A DNA stretch of 64,000 nt from Streptomyces sp. JJ66 (GCF_019303495.1 NZ_JAEVFI010000015.1:116422-180421), one strand, 5' to 3'. Numbered from the stretch's first letter, positions 1 through 9,152 are shown. A program made the numbers and translations. The notes: generated by a model not told the origin, from the letters alone.

Positions 1-1059
1 TTCTTCATCAAGGACGCCATCAAGTTCCCCGACTTCATCCACACCCAAAAGCGCGACCCGTACACCGGCTCGCAGGAGGCCGACAACGTCTGGGACTTCT
101 GGGGCCTGTCGCCAGAGGCCACCCACCAGGTGACCTGGCTGTTCGGTGACCGTGGCATCCCGGCGTCCTACCGCCACATGGACGGTTTCGGCTCGCACAC
201 CTTCCAGTGGAACAACGAGGACGGCGAGGTCTTCTGGGTCAAGTACCACTTCAAGACCGACCAGGGCGTCAAATGCCTGACCCAGGACGAGGCCGACAGC
301 CTGGCGGGCCAGGACCCCGACAGCCACCAGCGTGACTTGCGCGAGTCCATCGAGCGCGGCGACTTCCCGACGTGGACGGTGTACGTCCAGATCATGCCGG
401 CGGCCGAGGCGGCGAACTACCGCTTCAACCCGTTCGACCTCACCAAGGTGTGGCCGCACGCGGACTACCCGCGTATCGAGATCGGCAAGCTGGAACTCAA
501 CCGCAACCCGGAGAACATCTTCGCCGAGGTCGAGCAATCGATCTTCTCCCCGCACCACTTCGTGCCGGGGATCGGCCCCTCCCCGGACAAGATGCTCCAG
601 GGCCGCCTCTTCGGCTACGGCGACGCACACCGCTACCGCGTCGGCATCAACGCCGACCACCTGCCGGTGAACCAGCCGAAGGCGGGCCAGGCACGCACCC
701 ACGGCCGCGACGGCGTGATGTACGACGGCCGCCACGGGCGGGCGAAGAACTACGAGCCGAACAGTTTCGGCGGTCCGGCCGAGACCGGCCGCCCGCTGTG
801 GCAGCCGCTGCCGGTTTCCGGCCCCACCGGTGACCACGAGACGCCCCGGCACGCCGAGGACGACGACTTCGTCCAGGCGGGCAACCTCTACCGCCTGATG
901 TCGGAGGAGGAGAAGGAGCGCCTGATCGCCAACCTGTCCGGGTTCATCGCCAAGGTCTCGCGGGACGACATCGCCCAGCGCGCGATCGAGAACTTCCGCA
1001 AGGCGGACGCGGACTACGGCAAGCGCCTGGAGGCCGCCGTCCAGGCTCTGCGCGGCTGA
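1..1059 (+). CDS. katA: Catalase, monofunctional heme type (5' end outside window)
   Basis: Cytoplasmic heme catalase that converts hydrogen peroxide to water and oxygen. The frame is open from base 1, so the N-terminus lies upstream; 352 residues are visible, against about 480-490 for small-subunit catalases. Catalase-core motifs are clear: FFIKDAIKFPDFIH at the start, RFNPFDLTKVWPHADYP, NRNPENIFAEVEQ, and the heme-ligand motif RLFGYGDAHRYR with its tyrosine. The distal His and Asn lie partly outside the window. The C-terminal helical extension ends GKRLEAAVQALRG. A GC-rich hairpin follows the stop. A catalase regulator gene, if present, must be upstream of the window. Confidence 0.97.
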   Translation, partial: FFIKDAIKFPDFIHTQKRDPYTGSQEADNVWDFWGLSPEATHQVTWLFGDRGIPASYRHMDGFGSHTFQWNNEDGEVFWVKYHFKTDQGVKCLTQDEADSLAGQDPDSHQRDLRESIERGDFPTWTVYVQIMPAAEAANYRFNPFDLTKVWPHADYPRIEIGKLELNRNPENIFAEVEQSIFSPHHFVPGIGPSPDKMLQGRLFGYGDAHRYRVGINADHLPVNQPKAGQARTHGRDGVMYDGRHGRAKNYEPNSFGGPAETGRPLWQPLPVSGPTGDHETPRHAEDDDFVQAGNLYRLMSEEEKERLIANLSGFIAKVSRDDIAQRAIENFRKADADYGKRLEAAVQALRG

Positions 1060-1060
1060 C

Positions 1061-1092
1061 GGCCGCCCCGCTCTTCCCGGGGAGGGCGGGCC
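1061..1092 (+). terminator. Hairpin after katA
   Basis: Imperfect hairpin just past the stop, with core CCCCG (1066-1070) and CGGGG (1078-1082) around a 7-base loop and further GC pairing outside. There is no T-tract, as is usual in Streptomyces terminators. Confidence 0.5.
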
Positions 1093-1172
1093 ACCTGGAA
1101 AAGCTGCGGTGGGCGGTTCATCCGCCGCGGTCAAGGCCCTGCGCGGCCGATGACCGCCCGCCGCGACGGACC

Positions 1173-1212
1173 CCGCAGGGGCCGGACGCCGACAGGGCTC
1201 CGGCCCCTGCGG
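1173..1212. terminator. Perfect 13-bp inverted repeat between katA and the IS relic
   Basis: CCGCAGGGGCCGG (1173-1185) is exactly complementary to CCGGCCCCTGCGG (1200-1212), with a 14-base loop. It probably acts as a second terminator for katA. It could also be related to the adjacent transposon remnant, but it lies outside the hairpins that resemble the element's ends. Confidence 0.5.
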
Positions 1213-1280
1213 CGCGTTCGGCGCCGGGCACCCGGCGCGGGGGCGCGCCGGGCCACGCCCCCGCTACCGAACTCTTGCTC

Positions 1281-1535
1281 AGTGCTCCACCCTTCAGGGT
1301 GGAGGTGCAGGGCATCCTTGCGTCGGCGGCCCGGAGGGGCGCAGCGCCACTGCTAACTTGTCCGACAACAAAGTTGTCGGACCTACCGCCGGACGGGCGG
1401 GAGGTAAAGCCTGTGGAGACCTGGTAAGGCCGCTTCTCACCGAGCGGCACGGGTCCGTGAAGCAGGAACCCGCGGTGGCACCGCGTAGCGGTGCGGACCG
1501 GAATCGTCGCCCCTTCAGGGCGACGAGGACGTCAA
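1281..1535 (+). mobile_element. Decayed or non-autonomous IS200/IS605-type element with a tnpB tail
   Basis: Two 8-bp hairpins share the same apex CCCTTCAGGG. One is at 1285-1304 (CTCCACCC/GGGTGGAG) and one at 1505-1524 (CGTCGCCC/GGGCGACG). The right hairpin is followed by AGGACGTCAA, and TCAA is a right-end cleavage motif known from IS608. The frame read through about 1430-1534 gives LLTERHGSVKQEPAV and further basic residues, resembling C-terminal tails of Streptomyces TnpB proteins. In such elements the omega-RNA scaffold overlaps this tail. No tnpA or tnpB body is present, so this is an internally deleted relic or a PATE-like MITE. A further inverted repeat, TCCGACAAC/GTTGTCGGA, sits at about 1361-1381. 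The left boundary is uncertain. The family call is inference from motif memory. Confidence 0.55.
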
Positions 1536-1969
1536 ACGGTGACGGCTCCGGTGCCGCGCGGCGCGGGCGGGACGCCGGTGAGCGTCCAGCAGCGCACGAT
1601 GTCGCGGACGGAGACGATGCCGACCGGTTCCCGGTCGTCGAGCACGATCAGGTGACGGAAGCCGCCGTGCGTCATCGCCGCGGCGGCCTCCAGCAGCGTC
1701 CAGTCGGGAGCGGCGAAGACCACGTCGGTGGTGGTGTGGGCGTGCGCGGTCTCCCGGTCCGGGTCCTGGCCGCTGCCGAGGGAGTTCAGCACGTCGCGCT
1801 CGGTGAGGATGCCGAGGCCGCTGGTGTCGGCGTCGAGGACGACGGCCGCGCCGACGCGGCGGGCCGCCATGAGGCAGGCCGCCTGCCGCAGGGTGTGGGT
1901 GGGGCCGATGGTGAGGACCACGGTGGACATGGCGTCGCGTACGAGTTCCGGGCGTCGGGGCTCGGGCAT
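1532..1969 (-). CDS. Tandem CBS-domain protein
   Basis: Small cytoplasmic protein of 145 residues made of two CBS domains, about residues 12-62 and 75-135. The repeats read VRDAMSTVVLTIGPTHTLRQ...GILTERDVLNSL and TTDVVFAAPDWTLLEAA...GIVSVRDIVRCW. CBS pairs bind adenosine nucleotides and usually act as energy or redox sensors; the ligand here is unknown. The ATG at 1969 was chosen because AAGGAGGTGG sits directly upstream; an in-frame start 42 bases earlier lacks such a site. The stop codon lies inside the right end of the IS relic (TCAA at 1532-1535), so the insertion may define the last residues. hisN lies 147 bases upstream on the same strand and may share transcription. Confidence 0.9.
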   Translation of the reverse strand: MPEPRRPELVRDAMSTVVLTIGPTHTLRQAACLMAARRVGAAVVLDADTSGLGILTERDVLNSLGSGQDPDRETAHAHTTTDVVFAAPDWTLLEAAAAMTHGGFRHLIVLDDREPVGIVSVRDIVRCWTLTGVPPAPRGTGAVTV

Positions 1970-2116
1970 GTCAGGTGCCACCTCCTTAGGTGAACCAGTG
2001 AAAGGCTTCACAAGCTCACAAGCGGGTGAGTCTCCATCGTCACACGCGTCCGCTGCGGAGGGTAGACCGCGTGCGGAGCCCTCCCGTCCCCTTCCCGGCG
2101 CGGGCCCGGGCTTCGC

Positions 2117-2938
2117 CTACGCGCGGGCCGGGGCCGAGGGGGCCGGATCGCCGACGTAGCCCAGCAGGGCCTCGTGCAGCAGGCCGTTGGACGCCGCCGC
2201 GTTGCCGCTGTGCGGGCCGGGGCGGCCGTCAAGACCGGTGAACGTGCCGCCCGCCTCCTGGACCACGAGGGCACAGGCGGCCATGTCCCACAGGGACAGC
2301 TCCGGCTCGGCGCAGAGGTCCACCGCGCCCTCGGCCACCATCATGTACGGCCAGAAGTCGCCGTAGGCCCGGGTGCGCCAGACGTTGCGGGTGAGGTCGA
2401 GGAAGCCGCCGAGCTTGCCTTGCTCCTCCCAGCCGGTGAGGGAGGAGTAGGCGAAGGAGGCGTCCTGGAGGCGGGAGACGCGCGAGACGTGCAGCCGGGT
2501 CGCCGAGGACAGGCTGCGGCCGGTGTAGGCGCCGCTGCCGAGCCCGGCCCACCAGCGCCGGTTCAGCGCGGGCGCGGAGACCACGCCGACGACCGGGCGG
2601 TCGCCGTCTGGGCCGCGTTCCATCAGCGCGATGAGGGTCGCCCAGACCGGCACGCCGCGGACGTAGTTCTTGGTGCCGTCAATCGGGTCGATGATCCAGC
2701 GCCGTGGGCCGTGGCCCTCGGTGCCGTACTCCTCGCCGAGTACGGCGTCACGCGGCCGGGCCCGCCGCAGCGAGGTCCGGATCACGTCCTCGGCGTTCTT
2801 GTCGGCCTCGCTCACCGGAGTCATGTCGGGCTTGGTCTCGACCTTCAGGTCGAGCGCCTTGAACCGCTCCATGGTCGCGGCGTCGGCGGCGTCGGCCAGT
2901 ACGTGGGCGAGACGCAGATCATCGTGGTAGTCCGGCAT
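2117..2938 (-). CDS. hisN: Histidinol-phosphatase / inositol monophosphatase family
   Basis: 273-residue Mg-dependent phosphatase of the IMPase fold. Motifs are LGEEYG (metal-binding Glu), WIIDPIDGTKNYVRG (the family DPxDGT motif) and LSLWDMAACALVVQEAGG near the C-terminus. Actinobacteria lack the HAD-type HisB phosphatase and use this family for histidinol-phosphate hydrolysis, the penultimate step of histidine synthesis. A general inositol-phosphate phosphatase cannot be excluded. The start is ATG at 2938, giving MPDYHDDLRLAHVLAD as in Streptomyces homologues. It is divergent from the tetR gene and is followed by the CBS gene on the same strand. Confidence 0.88.
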   Translation of the reverse strand: MPDYHDDLRLAHVLADAADAATMERFKALDLKVETKPDMTPVSEADKNAEDVIRTSLRRARPRDAVLGEEYGTEGHGPRRWIIDPIDGTKNYVRGVPVWATLIALMERGPDGDRPVVGVVSAPALNRRWWAGLGSGAYTGRSLSSATRLHVSRVSRLQDASFAYSSLTGWEEQGKLGGFLDLTRNVWRTRAYGDFWPYMMVAEGAVDLCAEPELSLWDMAACALVVQEAGGTFTGLDGRPGPHSGNAAASNGLLHEALLGYVGDPAPSAPARA

Positions 2939-3026
2939 GATCAGACAGTATCCACCGGGTCCGGCACTGGCCACATGAGCGGGCCGCCGCTGGTATGCGC
3001 GAGTGTATTTTTTCATACGAACGGAC

Positions 3027-3055
3027 TTGACAGACTTCTCCATCCCCTCGATCCT
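3027..3055 (+). promoter_or_regulatory. Possible promoter for the tetR gene
   Basis: Exact TTGACA at 3027-3032, a 17-base spacer and a weak GATCCT -10 at 3050-3055, about 50 bases ahead of the tetR start. Inferred from sequence only. Confidence 0.35.
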
Positions 3056-3105
3056 GTGCCGCACACCTGTCGGGCCGTCAGGCGCACGGCGCGGGGGAGG
3101 AGCGC

Positions 3106-3672
3106 ATGCCCACCGCACGCGAGGCCCTGCTGAGCGCCGCCCGTCAGGCGCTGACGGGCCAGCCCTGGGCGACCGTGCGCATGGTGGAGGTAGCCGCGGC
3201 GGCCAAAGTGTCCCGGCAGACCCTCTACAACGAGTTCGGCTCCAAGGAGGGCCTGGGCGCCGCGCTGGTGGTGCGGCAGGTCGAGGACTTCGTCGCCGGA
3301 GCGGCCGCCTCCGCCACCGCCGCGCGCGACGGCGGAGGCGGCCCGGGGGTGTGCTGCGCGGCGGCCGCGCGGTGGGTGCTGTGCCGGGCGCGGGAGGAAC
3401 CGCTGGTACGGGCCGCGCTGACCGGCACCTGGAACACCCGGCTGCCGACGCCACCGCCCGGACGTCCGCCCCGCTACGTTCTCGACCGGCTGTGCGCCCA
3501 GGTGGGGGCCGCCGTGCCCGGCGGGGAGAGCGTCCAGGTACGGCGCGCCTGCGAGGTGGGGTTGCGGCTGGCCCTGTCCTACGCCCTCGCGCCGCCCGGG
3601 GAGGACGATATCCCGGCCCGCCTCGTACACGTCGTGGAAGCGCTGCTGGCCGCGCGGCCCGGCACCGGCTGA
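3106..3672 (+). CDS. TetR family transcriptional regulator
   Basis: 188-residue DNA-binding protein. The N-terminal helix-turn-helix (about residues 20-50) reads MVEVAAAAKVSRQTLYNEFG, close to the TetR consensus, and is followed by SKEGLGAALV. The rest is an alpha-helical ligand or dimerisation domain without a recognisable ligand signature. Start ATG 3106 is preceded by GGGGAGGAG. It is divergent from hisN, with 167 bases between the starts, and convergent with rsgA, whose stop is only 4 bases from its own. The target is not evident; autoregulation from the shared intergenic region is plausible. Confidence 0.93.
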   Translation: MPTAREALLSAARQALTGQPWATVRMVEVAAAAKVSRQTLYNEFGSKEGLGAALVVRQVEDFVAGAAASATAARDGGGGPGVCCAAAARWVLCRAREEPLVRAALTGTWNTRLPTPPPGRPPRYVLDRLCAQVGAAVPGGESVQVRRACEVGLRLALSYALAPPGEDDIPARLVHVVEALLAARPGTG

Positions 3673-3676
3673 ACGC

Positions 3677-4669
3677 TCAGTCGCCCTCGCGGCGTTCGCG
3701 GGTGGCCAGCAGGCGGCGCAGGGAGTCCAGGCGGGCGGGGTCGGCGTGGCCGCTGGTGACCCAGGTGTCCAGCGCGCAGTCCGGCTCGTCGTGGCCGCAC
3801 GCGCGCGGACACTCCACGGTGCCCGGCTCCAGGTCGGGGAAGGCATGGATGACGCGGCCCGGATCGACGTGGTGCAGACCGAAGGAGCGCACGCCCGGGG
3901 TGTCGATGACCCAGCCGTCGCCGTCCGGCAGCGGCACCGCCAGCGCGGAGGTGGTGGTGTGCCGCCCGCGTCCGGTGACGGTGTTGACGTGGCCGGTGGC
4001 CCGGCTGCGCTCCGGCACCAGCGCGTTGACCAGCGTCGTCTTGCCCACCCCGGAGTGGCCGACGAACGCCGTGGTGTGCCCGGCCAGCAGGTCGCGCACG
4101 GCGGCCACCGGCTCGTCGTGCCGGGCGGCGACCGCGCGCACCCCCAGCGGCGCGTACCGCTGAAGCAGCGGCTCGGCCGGGGAGAGGTCGGCCTTGGTGA
4201 GGACGAGCAGCGGCTCCAGCCCGCCGTCGTAGGCGGCCACCAGGCAGCGGTCGATCAACCGTGGCCGGGGCTCGGGGTCAGCGAGCGCGGTGACGATGGC
4301 GAGCTGGTCCGCGTTGGCGACGACGACGCGCTCGTAGGGGTCGTCGTCGTCCGCGGTGCGGCGCAGCACCGAGGTGCGCTCCTCGACGCGGACGACGCGC
4401 GCGAGCGTGTCCTTCTCCCCGGAGAGGTCACCGACCACGGCGACCCGGTCGCCCACCACCACGCCCTTGCGGCCCAGCTCGCGGGCCTTCATAGCCAGCA
4501 CGGTACGGCCCTCGACCAGCGTGGTGATCCGGCCTCGGTCCACGGTGAGGACGAAGCCTTCGGCCGCGTCGTCGTGCTTGGGGCGGTTGCGGGTGCGCGG
4601 GCGGCTGCCCCGGCGTCCGGGTCGGATGCGGATGTCGTCCTCGTCGGTGTGCTTGCCGTAGCGGCGCAT
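3677..4669 (-). CDS. rsgA: Ribosome small-subunit-dependent GTPase A
   Basis: Circularly permuted GTPase of 330 residues that assists late maturation of the 30S subunit. An N-terminal OB-fold (about 35-105) is followed by the permuted GTPase motifs: G4 VLTKADL, G1 P-loop GHSGVGKTT (about 206-214), G3 DTPGV. The C-terminal zinc region reads ECPRACGHDEPDC. The basic N-terminus MRRYGKHTDEDDIRIRPG is typical of actinobacterial RsgA. The start at 4669 lies 10 bases past the aroA stop, so the two are almost certainly cotranscribed and possibly coupled. Convergent with tetR. Confidence 0.96.
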   Translation of the reverse strand: MRRYGKHTDEDDIRIRPGRRGSRPRTRNRPKHDDAAEGFVLTVDRGRITTLVEGRTVLAMKARELGRKGVVVGDRVAVVGDLSGEKDTLARVVRVEERTSVLRRTADDDDPYERVVVANADQLAIVTALADPEPRPRLIDRCLVAAYDGGLEPLLVLTKADLSPAEPLLQRYAPLGVRAVAARHDEPVAAVRDLLAGHTTAFVGHSGVGKTTLVNALVPERSRATGHVNTVTGRGRHTTTSALAVPLPDGDGWVIDTPGVRSFGLHHVDPGRVIHAFPDLEPGTVECPRACGHDEPDCALDTWVTSGHADPARLDSLRRLLATRERREGD

Positions 4670-4679
4670 GAGGACGCTC

Positions 4680-5993
4680 TCAGGACTCCGTGCCGAGCAT
4701 GGCCTGCCACAGTTCGGGGAAGTCTGGCAGCGTCTTGGCCGTCGTCGCGACGTTCTCCACCTCCACGCCGGGCACGGCCAGGCCCAGCACGGCACCGGCG
4801 GTGGCCAGCCGGTGGTCGTCGTAGGTGTGGAAGACGCCGCGCTGGAGCGGGCGCGGGCGGATGCGCAGACCGTCGGCGGTCTCGGTGACGTCGCCGCCGA
4901 GGCCGTTGATCTCCTTGGTGAGCGCCGCCAGCCGGTCCGTCTCGTGCAGCCGCAGGTGGGCCACGCCGCGCAGCACCGACTCGGAGTCGGCGAGCGCCGC
5001 GACGGCGGCGATGCCGGGCGTCAGCTCGCCGACGTCGCCGAGATCGACGTCGATGCCGCGCACGCGGCCGGTGCCGGTGAGCGTCAGGCCACGCTCGTCC
5101 AGCTCGCAGCTGCCGCCCATGGCGGTGAAGATCTCCCGCAGCGCGTCACCCGGCTGGGTGGTCTGCCGTGGCCAGTCCGGGATGGTGACGCGGCCGCCGG
5201 TGATCAGGGCGGCGGCCAGGAAGGGCTGGGCGTTGGACAGGTCCGGCTCCACCACCAGATCCCGTCCCAGCAGGGCGCCGGGCGTCACCCGCCACACGTT
5301 CGGCTCGCCGCCGGCCTCCGGGGTGTCCACCTGCGCCCCGGCCGCGCGCAGCATGTCCACCGTCATCCGGATGTGCGGCATCGAGGGCAGCGTGGCACCG
5401 GTGTGGCGCACCTCCACGCCCTGGTTGAAGCGCGGCCCGGACAGCAGCAGGGCGCTGACGAACTGGCTGGAGGAGGAGGCGTCCACCTCCACCGGGCCGC
5501 CGGTCAGGGAGCCGCCGCCGTGCACGGTCAGCGGCAGCGCGCCGCGCCCGTCGTCGTCGATGCGGGCGCCCAGGCCGCGCAGCGCGTCGATGACGCCGTG
5601 CAGCGGGCGCTCGTGGGAGCGGGGGTCGCCGTCGAAGCGGACCGGTCCGTCGGCCAGCGCCGCGACCGGCGGCAGGAAGCGCATCACCGTGCCCGCGTTA
5701 CCGACGTCCACCGCCGCCGGGCCGTGCAGCCCGGCCGGGATGACGCGCCACGCCTCACCGGTGCCGTCGGGGCCGACGCCCTCCTCGATGCCCACGCCCA
5801 GCGCCCGCAGCGCGTCGGCCATGAGCACGGTGTCGCGGGACCGCAGCGGCCGGCGCAGCCAGCCGGGCTCAAAGGCCAGCGCGGCGAGGACGAGCGCGCG
5901 GTTGGTGACCGACTTGGAACCGGGCACGGTGACGGTCGCGTCGATGGGTCCGGACGCGGTGGGAGCCGGCCAGTGGGCAGCGGTGGCGGTCAT
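4680..5993 (-). CDS. aroA: 3-phosphoshikimate 1-carboxyvinyltransferase (EPSP synthase)
   Basis: 437-residue enzyme of the shikimate pathway that joins shikimate-3-phosphate and PEP to give EPSP. The N-terminal signature [17 protein letters not shown] carries the S3P-binding Lys and Ser residues. [28 protein letters not shown] and HDDHR-like [16 protein letters not shown] follow in family order. The ATG at 5993 ([11 protein letters not shown]) matches Streptomyces AroA starts better than the in-frame GTG 9 bases upstream, but neither has a strong ribosome site. First gene of an aroA-rsgA unit. Confidence 0.97.
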   Translation of the reverse strand: MTATAAHWPAPTASGPIDATVTVPGSKSVTNRALVLAALAFEPGWLRRPLRSRDTVLMADALRALGVGIEEGVGPDGTGEAWRVIPAGLHGPAAVDVGNAGTVMRFLPPVAALADGPVRFDGDPRSHERPLHGVIDALRGLGARIDDDGRGALPLTVHGGGSLTGGPVEVDASSSSQFVSALLLSGPRFNQGVEVRHTGATLPSMPHIRMTVDMLRAAGAQVDTPEAGGEPNVWRVTPGALLGRDLVVEPDLSNAQPFLAAALITGGRVTIPDWPRQTTQPGDALREIFTAMGGSCELDERGLTLTGTGRVRGIDVDLGDVGELTPGIAAVAALADSESVLRGVAHLRLHETDRLAALTKEINGLGGDVTETADGLRIRPRPLQRGVFHTYDDHRLATAGAVLGLAVPGVEVENVATTAKTLPDFPELWQAMLGTES

Positions 5994-6083
5994 GGCTCTC
6001 ACTGTAGTGCGTGGCCGCCCGCCACCGGATCGCGGCGGAAGGCGCCGCGAACGCCCGGTGCCGCCGCCCGCGCCGTGTGCGCG

Positions 6084-6797
6084 TCACAGCCCGAGCAGGC
6101 GGCTGCCGCCGCCGATCAGCGAGCACAGCGTGACGGCGTGGAAGAGCAGCAGCCAGCCCAGCGGCGGCACGTTGGTGAGCCGGTACAGCTGGTCCGCGTC
6201 GCTGTCCGGGGCCTCGCCCGTGCGCCGCTTGCGCTGGAGCTCGAAGACCGGCCGCACCCCGCCCAGCAGCAGGAACCACACCACCGCGTAGGCGAACAGC
6301 GCCTGCACCTCGGCGGGCGTCAGCCAGGAGACGAGGAGGAACGCCGCTCCGGTCACCACCACGCTGAGTACGCCGTAGGCGTTGCGCACCATCACCAGCA
6401 GCGCGAGCAGCAGTGCCGTCGCACCCCACAGCAGCGCCGTGATGTGCCCGGCCGCCAGCAGCCAGGCCCCGCCCAGACCCAGCAGCGAGGGCGCCGGATA
6501 GCCGGCGGCGGCGGTGAGGACCATGCCCACCCCGGTGGGTTTGCCGCGCGAGACGGTCAGCCCGGAGGTGTCGGAATGCAGCCTGATGCCGTCGAGTTGA
6601 CGCCCGGTTACCAGGGCGGTCAGGCCGTGCCCGCCCTCGTGGGCGATCGTTATCGCGTTGCGGGCCAGCCGCCAGGGCGCGCGCAGCGCCACCACGGCGC
6701 ACGCCAGCACGCCGGTCGCGATGATCAGCCACAGCCCGGGCCCCGGCTGGGTCCCGGTGACCCGGTCCCACACGTCGGTGATGTCGTCAGTGCCCAT
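6084..6797 (-). CDS. M50-like integral membrane metallopeptidase family protein
   Basis: 237-residue protein with about six hydrophobic segments. The zinc motif HEGGH (about residues 55-59) is followed by GLTALVTGR, as in the M50B-like family common in actinobacteria. Membrane stretches include LWLIIATGVLACAVVAL, GAWLLAAGHITALL, LLLALLVMV and AVVWFLLLGG. M50 enzymes cleave substrates within the membrane; the substrate here is unknown. The usual second motif with an Asp ligand is not obvious, so activity is uncertain. The ATG at 6797 has CAGGAA upstream; another in-frame ATG lies at 6830. Same strand as aroA, 90 bases upstream of it. Confidence 0.82.
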   Translation of the reverse strand: MGTDDITDVWDRVTGTQPGPGLWLIIATGVLACAVVALRAPWRLARNAITIAHEGGHGLTALVTGRQLDGIRLHSDTSGLTVSRGKPTGVGMVLTAAAGYPAPSLLGLGGAWLLAAGHITALLWGATALLLALLVMVRNAYGVLSVVVTGAAFLLVSWLTPAEVQALFAYAVVWFLLLGGVRPVFELQRKRRTGEAPDSDADQLYRLTNVPPLGWLLLFHAVTLCSLIGGGSRLLGL

Positions 6798-6995
6798 GCG
6801 TTCCTGCCGTTTGGGTGAGCGTACAACCATGGCATGCCGATGTGAGTCTGGGGTGAGAGAGGTGCGGGGCGCGAAGGGGTGCCCGTGCCGGTATGCACTT
6901 TTTGGGGCGGGTACGATGATCCGTCGACCATCAGTGTGCGCTTGGCCGGGAGCTGTCCGTGAGGGCCCGCAGCAGCCACTCAGGAAAGGTGTGAC

Positions 6996-9152
6996 GTGAA
7001 TATCGCGTTCTTGTTGTACAACGCGTACGGGATCGGGGGGACGATCCGGTCAACGGCCAACCTCAGCGCGGCCCTGGCGGCGGCGGGTCACTCGGTCCAG
7101 ATCACGTCGGTGTACCGCTCCCGGGACGAACCACGCCTCAGCTTCGGCCGCGGAGTGAGGATCCACTCGCTCATCGACTGGCGCAAGAACTCTCCGGGAT
7201 ACGACGGCGCTCACCCCCACCAGGCCGAGGACAGCGTCCTGTGGGAGGACCACGGGGTGAGCAAGAGCGAGATCGCGCCGACCCGGCTGACGGACGAGCG
7301 GGTGGCCGCGTACCTGCGGGAGACCGACGCGGACGTGGTGATCGGCACCCGGCCCATCCTCAACGGCTACCTCGACCGCTACGGGGAGAACCGTTACCTG
7401 CGCCTGGGCCAGGAGCACGTCAGTCTCGCCACGCACAACGCCGAGCTGGCCGCCGACCAGAACGCGGCGCTCGCCAGCCTGGACGCCTTCGTCACCGTCT
7501 CCGAGGCGGACGCGCGGCACTACCGCGCGACCCTGCCCGAGGTGACCACGCGCATCCTGTGCATCCCCAACGCCGTGCCAGCGCCGGAGGTCAGGGCCTC
7601 CGACCAGTCCTCGAAGACCATCGTCGCCGCCGGCCGCCTCATCCCCATCAAGCGCTACGACCGCCTCATCCGGGCCTTCGCCAAGGTGGCGGCCGAGCGC
7701 CCCGACTGGAACCTGCGCCTGTACGGCCGGGGCCGCAAGAGCGAGGAGCTGCGGCAGCTGATCGAGGAGCTGGGCCTGTACAACCGGGCCCGGCTCATGG
7801 GGGCCGTCACGCCGATCGAGACCGAGTGGGCCAAGGGCGCCATCGCCGCCGTCTCCTCCGACAAGGAGTCCTTCGGCATGACGATCGTTGAGGCCATGCA
7901 CTGCGGCGTGCCGGTGGTGGCCACCGACTGCCCCTACGGTCCCGGCGAGATCATCACGCACGGCGAGGACGGGCTGCTGGTGCCGCTGGAGGGCGGCGAG
8001 GACGCCTTCGCCGACGCTCTGATCCGGCTCATCGACGACGAGGAGCGCCGCCGGGAGATGGGGCGCGCGGCCCTGCGGACCGTCCGGCAGTACGAGCCCG
8101 CCACGATCGCCGAGCGCTACCTCAGCCTGATCGCGGAACTCGCCGCCGCCCGCGGAATGAGCCTGACGAGCGTTCCGCGCGAGCAGCCGGGGCAGCGCGA
8201 GCAGCCGAAGACGCTGGGGGAGCGGCTGCGGGCGGCGCTGCGCCGCAGACTGCGTCCGGGCCGCCGAGGGTCCGCCCCCACGGCCGGGGCAGCGAAGCCC
8301 CGGCCGCGCTGGGTGCCCCGCGCGCACGCGGAGGCCACCGGCGACGGCGGCCTTGCGGTGCGCATCGACGCCACGGGCATGCCGAACCGGGCGCACGAAC
8401 TGGTGCTGCGGCTGCGTAACGACGAGGAGCGCCGCGCCGTCCGGGTGCCCCTGCCGGACAAGGCGCAGGCGGTCGGCGGGCGCGTCGAGACCGTCGTGGA
8501 ACGCGCCGCGCACACCCTCGCCGAAGGCCGCTGGGACGCGTACGTGGTGCCCAGCGGCGGCCAGGGCCGGGGCCGCCGGGTCGCCGCCGACCTGGTGGAG
8601 ACCGCCGCGCTGGTGACGCTGCCGCCGCAGCCGGGCGCCGGGGGCACCACGTCCTGGGTGCCCTACACGACCGCCGAGGGCAACCTCAGCCTGCGCACCT
8701 GGCTGCGGCCGCGGCATGCCGAGGTGGACCAGGTGGTGGTGGGGGAGGCCGCGGCGACCGTCACCGCGATCCTGTACGGCGTCGAGGTGGGGCCCGAGGC
8801 CGTTGTCGTCGCCGTCTCCCGCGAGAACGCGGCCCACGACGTGGAGGTGCCGGCCCAGACCCTGCCGGACGGCCGGCTGACCGCGACGGTGCCCTACGCC
8901 GAGCTGATGGCGCGGCGCACCGTGGAGCACGACCTGTGGGACCTGTGCCTGGTGGCGGCCCCCGGAGCCGGACGGGTCCCGCTGGCCCGGATCGGCGGAG
9001 ACGTGGCCGACCGCCGCAAGTCCGACAAGTTCCCGCCGCTGGTGCTGGCCCACCCCGAGCGCGGCGCCACCCGCGTCGTGCCCTACCTCACGTTCCGGAG
9101 CGAACTGGCCCTCAGCGCCCGCGACCTGGCCGCGCGGGAGGACGAGGACTGA
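6996..9152 (+). CDS. GT4-family glycosyltransferase with a long C-terminal extension
   Basis: 718 residues. The N-terminal 390 or so form a GT-B glycosyltransferase: the opening MNIAFLLYNAYGIGGTIRS with its glycine loop, IVAAGRLIPIKRYDRLI at the start of the donor domain, and ESFGMTIVEAMHCGVPVVATDCPYGPGEII, the EX7E-type donor-binding region of family GT4. A linker rich in Arg and Gly (about 395-430) leads to some 290 residues with beta-rich repeats such as LVLRLRNDEERRAVRVPLP and LSLRTWLRPRHAEVDQVV. I do not recognise that part as a catalytic domain. It may bind a teichoic or other wall glycan (inference). Start GTG 6996 follows AGGAAAGG. Product and sugar donor unknown. Confidence 0.88.
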   Translation: MNIAFLLYNAYGIGGTIRSTANLSAALAAAGHSVQITSVYRSRDEPRLSFGRGVRIHSLIDWRKNSPGYDGAHPHQAEDSVLWEDHGVSKSEIAPTRLTDERVAAYLRETDADVVIGTRPILNGYLDRYGENRYLRLGQEHVSLATHNAELAADQNAALASLDAFVTVSEADARHYRATLPEVTTRILCIPNAVPAPEVRASDQSSKTIVAAGRLIPIKRYDRLIRAFAKVAAERPDWNLRLYGRGRKSEELRQLIEELGLYNRARLMGAVTPIETEWAKGAIAAVSSDKESFGMTIVEAMHCGVPVVATDCPYGPGEIITHGEDGLLVPLEGGEDAFADALIRLIDDEERRREMGRAALRTVRQYEPATIAERYLSLIAELAAARGMSLTSVPREQPGQREQPKTLGERLRAALRRRLRPGRRGSAPTAGAAKPRPRWVPRAHAEATGDGGLAVRIDATGMPNRAHELVLRLRNDEERRAVRVPLPDKAQAVGGRVETVVERAAHTLAEGRWDAYVVPSGGQGRGRRVAADLVETAALVTLPPQPGAGGTTSWVPYTTAEGNLSLRTWLRPRHAEVDQVVVGEAAATVTAILYGVEVGPEAVVVAVSRENAAHDVEVPAQTLPDGRLTATVPYAELMARRTVEHDLWDLCLVAAPGAGRVPLARIGGDVADRRKSDKFPPLVLAHPERGATRVVPYLTFRSELALSARDLAAREDED

